Source: Pseudomonadota bacterium (GTDB taxonomy: Bacteria; Desulfobacterota; Binatia; Binatales; Binataceae). Taken from it: DNA of 64,000 nucleotides. Shown here one piece after another: positions 63,924 to 64,000 of the stretch. The position numbers and the translations under genes are program-made. The stretch covers positions 1-64,000 of the forward strand of contig JAJPJA010000085.1 in NCBI GenBank assembly GCA_021324455.1, in the 5' to 3' direction. How positions within the stretch are numbered: the first letter of the stretch is position 1; each line of letters starts with the position of its first letter. The notes beneath the pieces were generated by a model. The model did not search any database and had not been told where the DNA came from. It was given only the letters and a program-made list of their open reading frames with translations.

Positions 63924-64000
63924 CTAACCGATAGACGTGGTCAGCAGCAGCACGCTGTCCTCCATCGCTTCGAGGCTGTGTTCGACTTCGCGATCGAGCG
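63924..64000 (-). CDS. Probable cupin-domain protein, C-terminal end (partial)
   Basis: On the - strand the right edge reads LDREVEHSLEAMEDSVLLLTTSIG-stop (stop at 63924-63926). This matches the final strand pair of small cupin proteins (commonly P-x-G-x-x-H-x-x-E-A-x-E-D-S), including the His-containing second motif. The rest of the gene is beyond the window. The DUF1348 gene follows 15 bp downstream and may share the transcript. Confidence 0.55.
   Translation of the reverse strand, partial: LDREVEHSLEAMEDSVLLLTTSIG

Noticed and set aside
1-64000. CRISPR arrays, tRNA/rRNA genes, intact insertion sequences or prophage
   Set aside because: No regularly spaced repeats, no cloverleaf-like intergenic sequence, and no transposase, integrase or phage structural gene was seen. 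The tail-fibre-like exported protein at 15852 has no phage neighbours.

Overview
The window is a high-GC chromosomal segment of an uncultured Gram-negative bacterium. An exopolysaccharide or O-antigen locus, a predicted outer-membrane protein and exported proteins show the diderm envelope. Two luciferase-like (possibly F420-dependent) oxidoreductases, a fused CaiB/BaiF CoA transferase, a split glycine dehydrogenase (GcvPA/GcvPB) and many small VOC, NTF2-like and alpha/beta-hydrolase genes fit a soil or groundwater lineage such as Binatota, Desulfobacterota-like or Rokubacteria-like bacteria. That placement is an inference. UGA is an ordinary stop for many genes here, so the code is standard.

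Region 1 (1-21.9 kb) is a surface polysaccharide locus read on the + strand. It holds a Wzc-type chain-length/tyrosine kinase (cut by the left edge), AsnB-type amidotransferase, five glycosyltransferases (four GT4/GT1-like, one GT2), a Wzx-type flippase, a Wzy-like polymerase, a NodU/CmcH carbamoyltransferase, a methyltransferase, two exported proteins (one with a likely beta-helix), a frameshifted methyltransferase pseudogene, a His-rich exported protein and an O-antigen ligase-TPR fusion. The stretch from about 7.6 to 18.7 kb is visibly more AT-rich with different codon use, as expected of exchanged polysaccharide genes.

Region 2 (22-30.5 kb) is one-carbon metabolism: gcvPB, gcvPA and gcvT on the - strand, divergent from folD on the + strand, then recD2. 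gcvH is absent from the cluster.

Region 3 (30.6-35.8 kb) has a small exported protein, a glutathione S-transferase whose active-site codon is an in-frame UGA followed by a hairpin with bacterial SECIS geometry (a probable selenoprotein), a VOC protein, an alpha/beta hydrolase, argS and a SPOR protein.

Region 4 (35.9-42.7 kb) is a complete trpEGDCFBA operon. It is preceded by a strong promoter, a 25-codon leader peptide with three Trp codons that appears to start at or next to the transcript 5' end, and mutually exclusive antiterminator and terminator hairpins: a textbook but unannotated trp attenuator.

Region 5 (42.8-64 kb) is mixed housekeeping and accessory: VOC, hydrolase, OsmC, a CopC/CopD/outer-membrane cluster, trmFO, a Ppx/GppA phosphatase, a K+ channel, the relic of a FitAB/VapBC toxin-antitoxin pair, a BNR-repeat protein, a second LLM oxidoreductase, a MASE1 hybrid histidine kinase, glutathione peroxidase (Cys type), typA/bipA, a multicopper oxidase, a double CaiB/BaiF CoA transferase whose first half has lost the catalytic Asp, a DUF1348 protein and the end of a probable cupin gene. 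No tRNA, rRNA, CRISPR or intact insertion sequence was seen.
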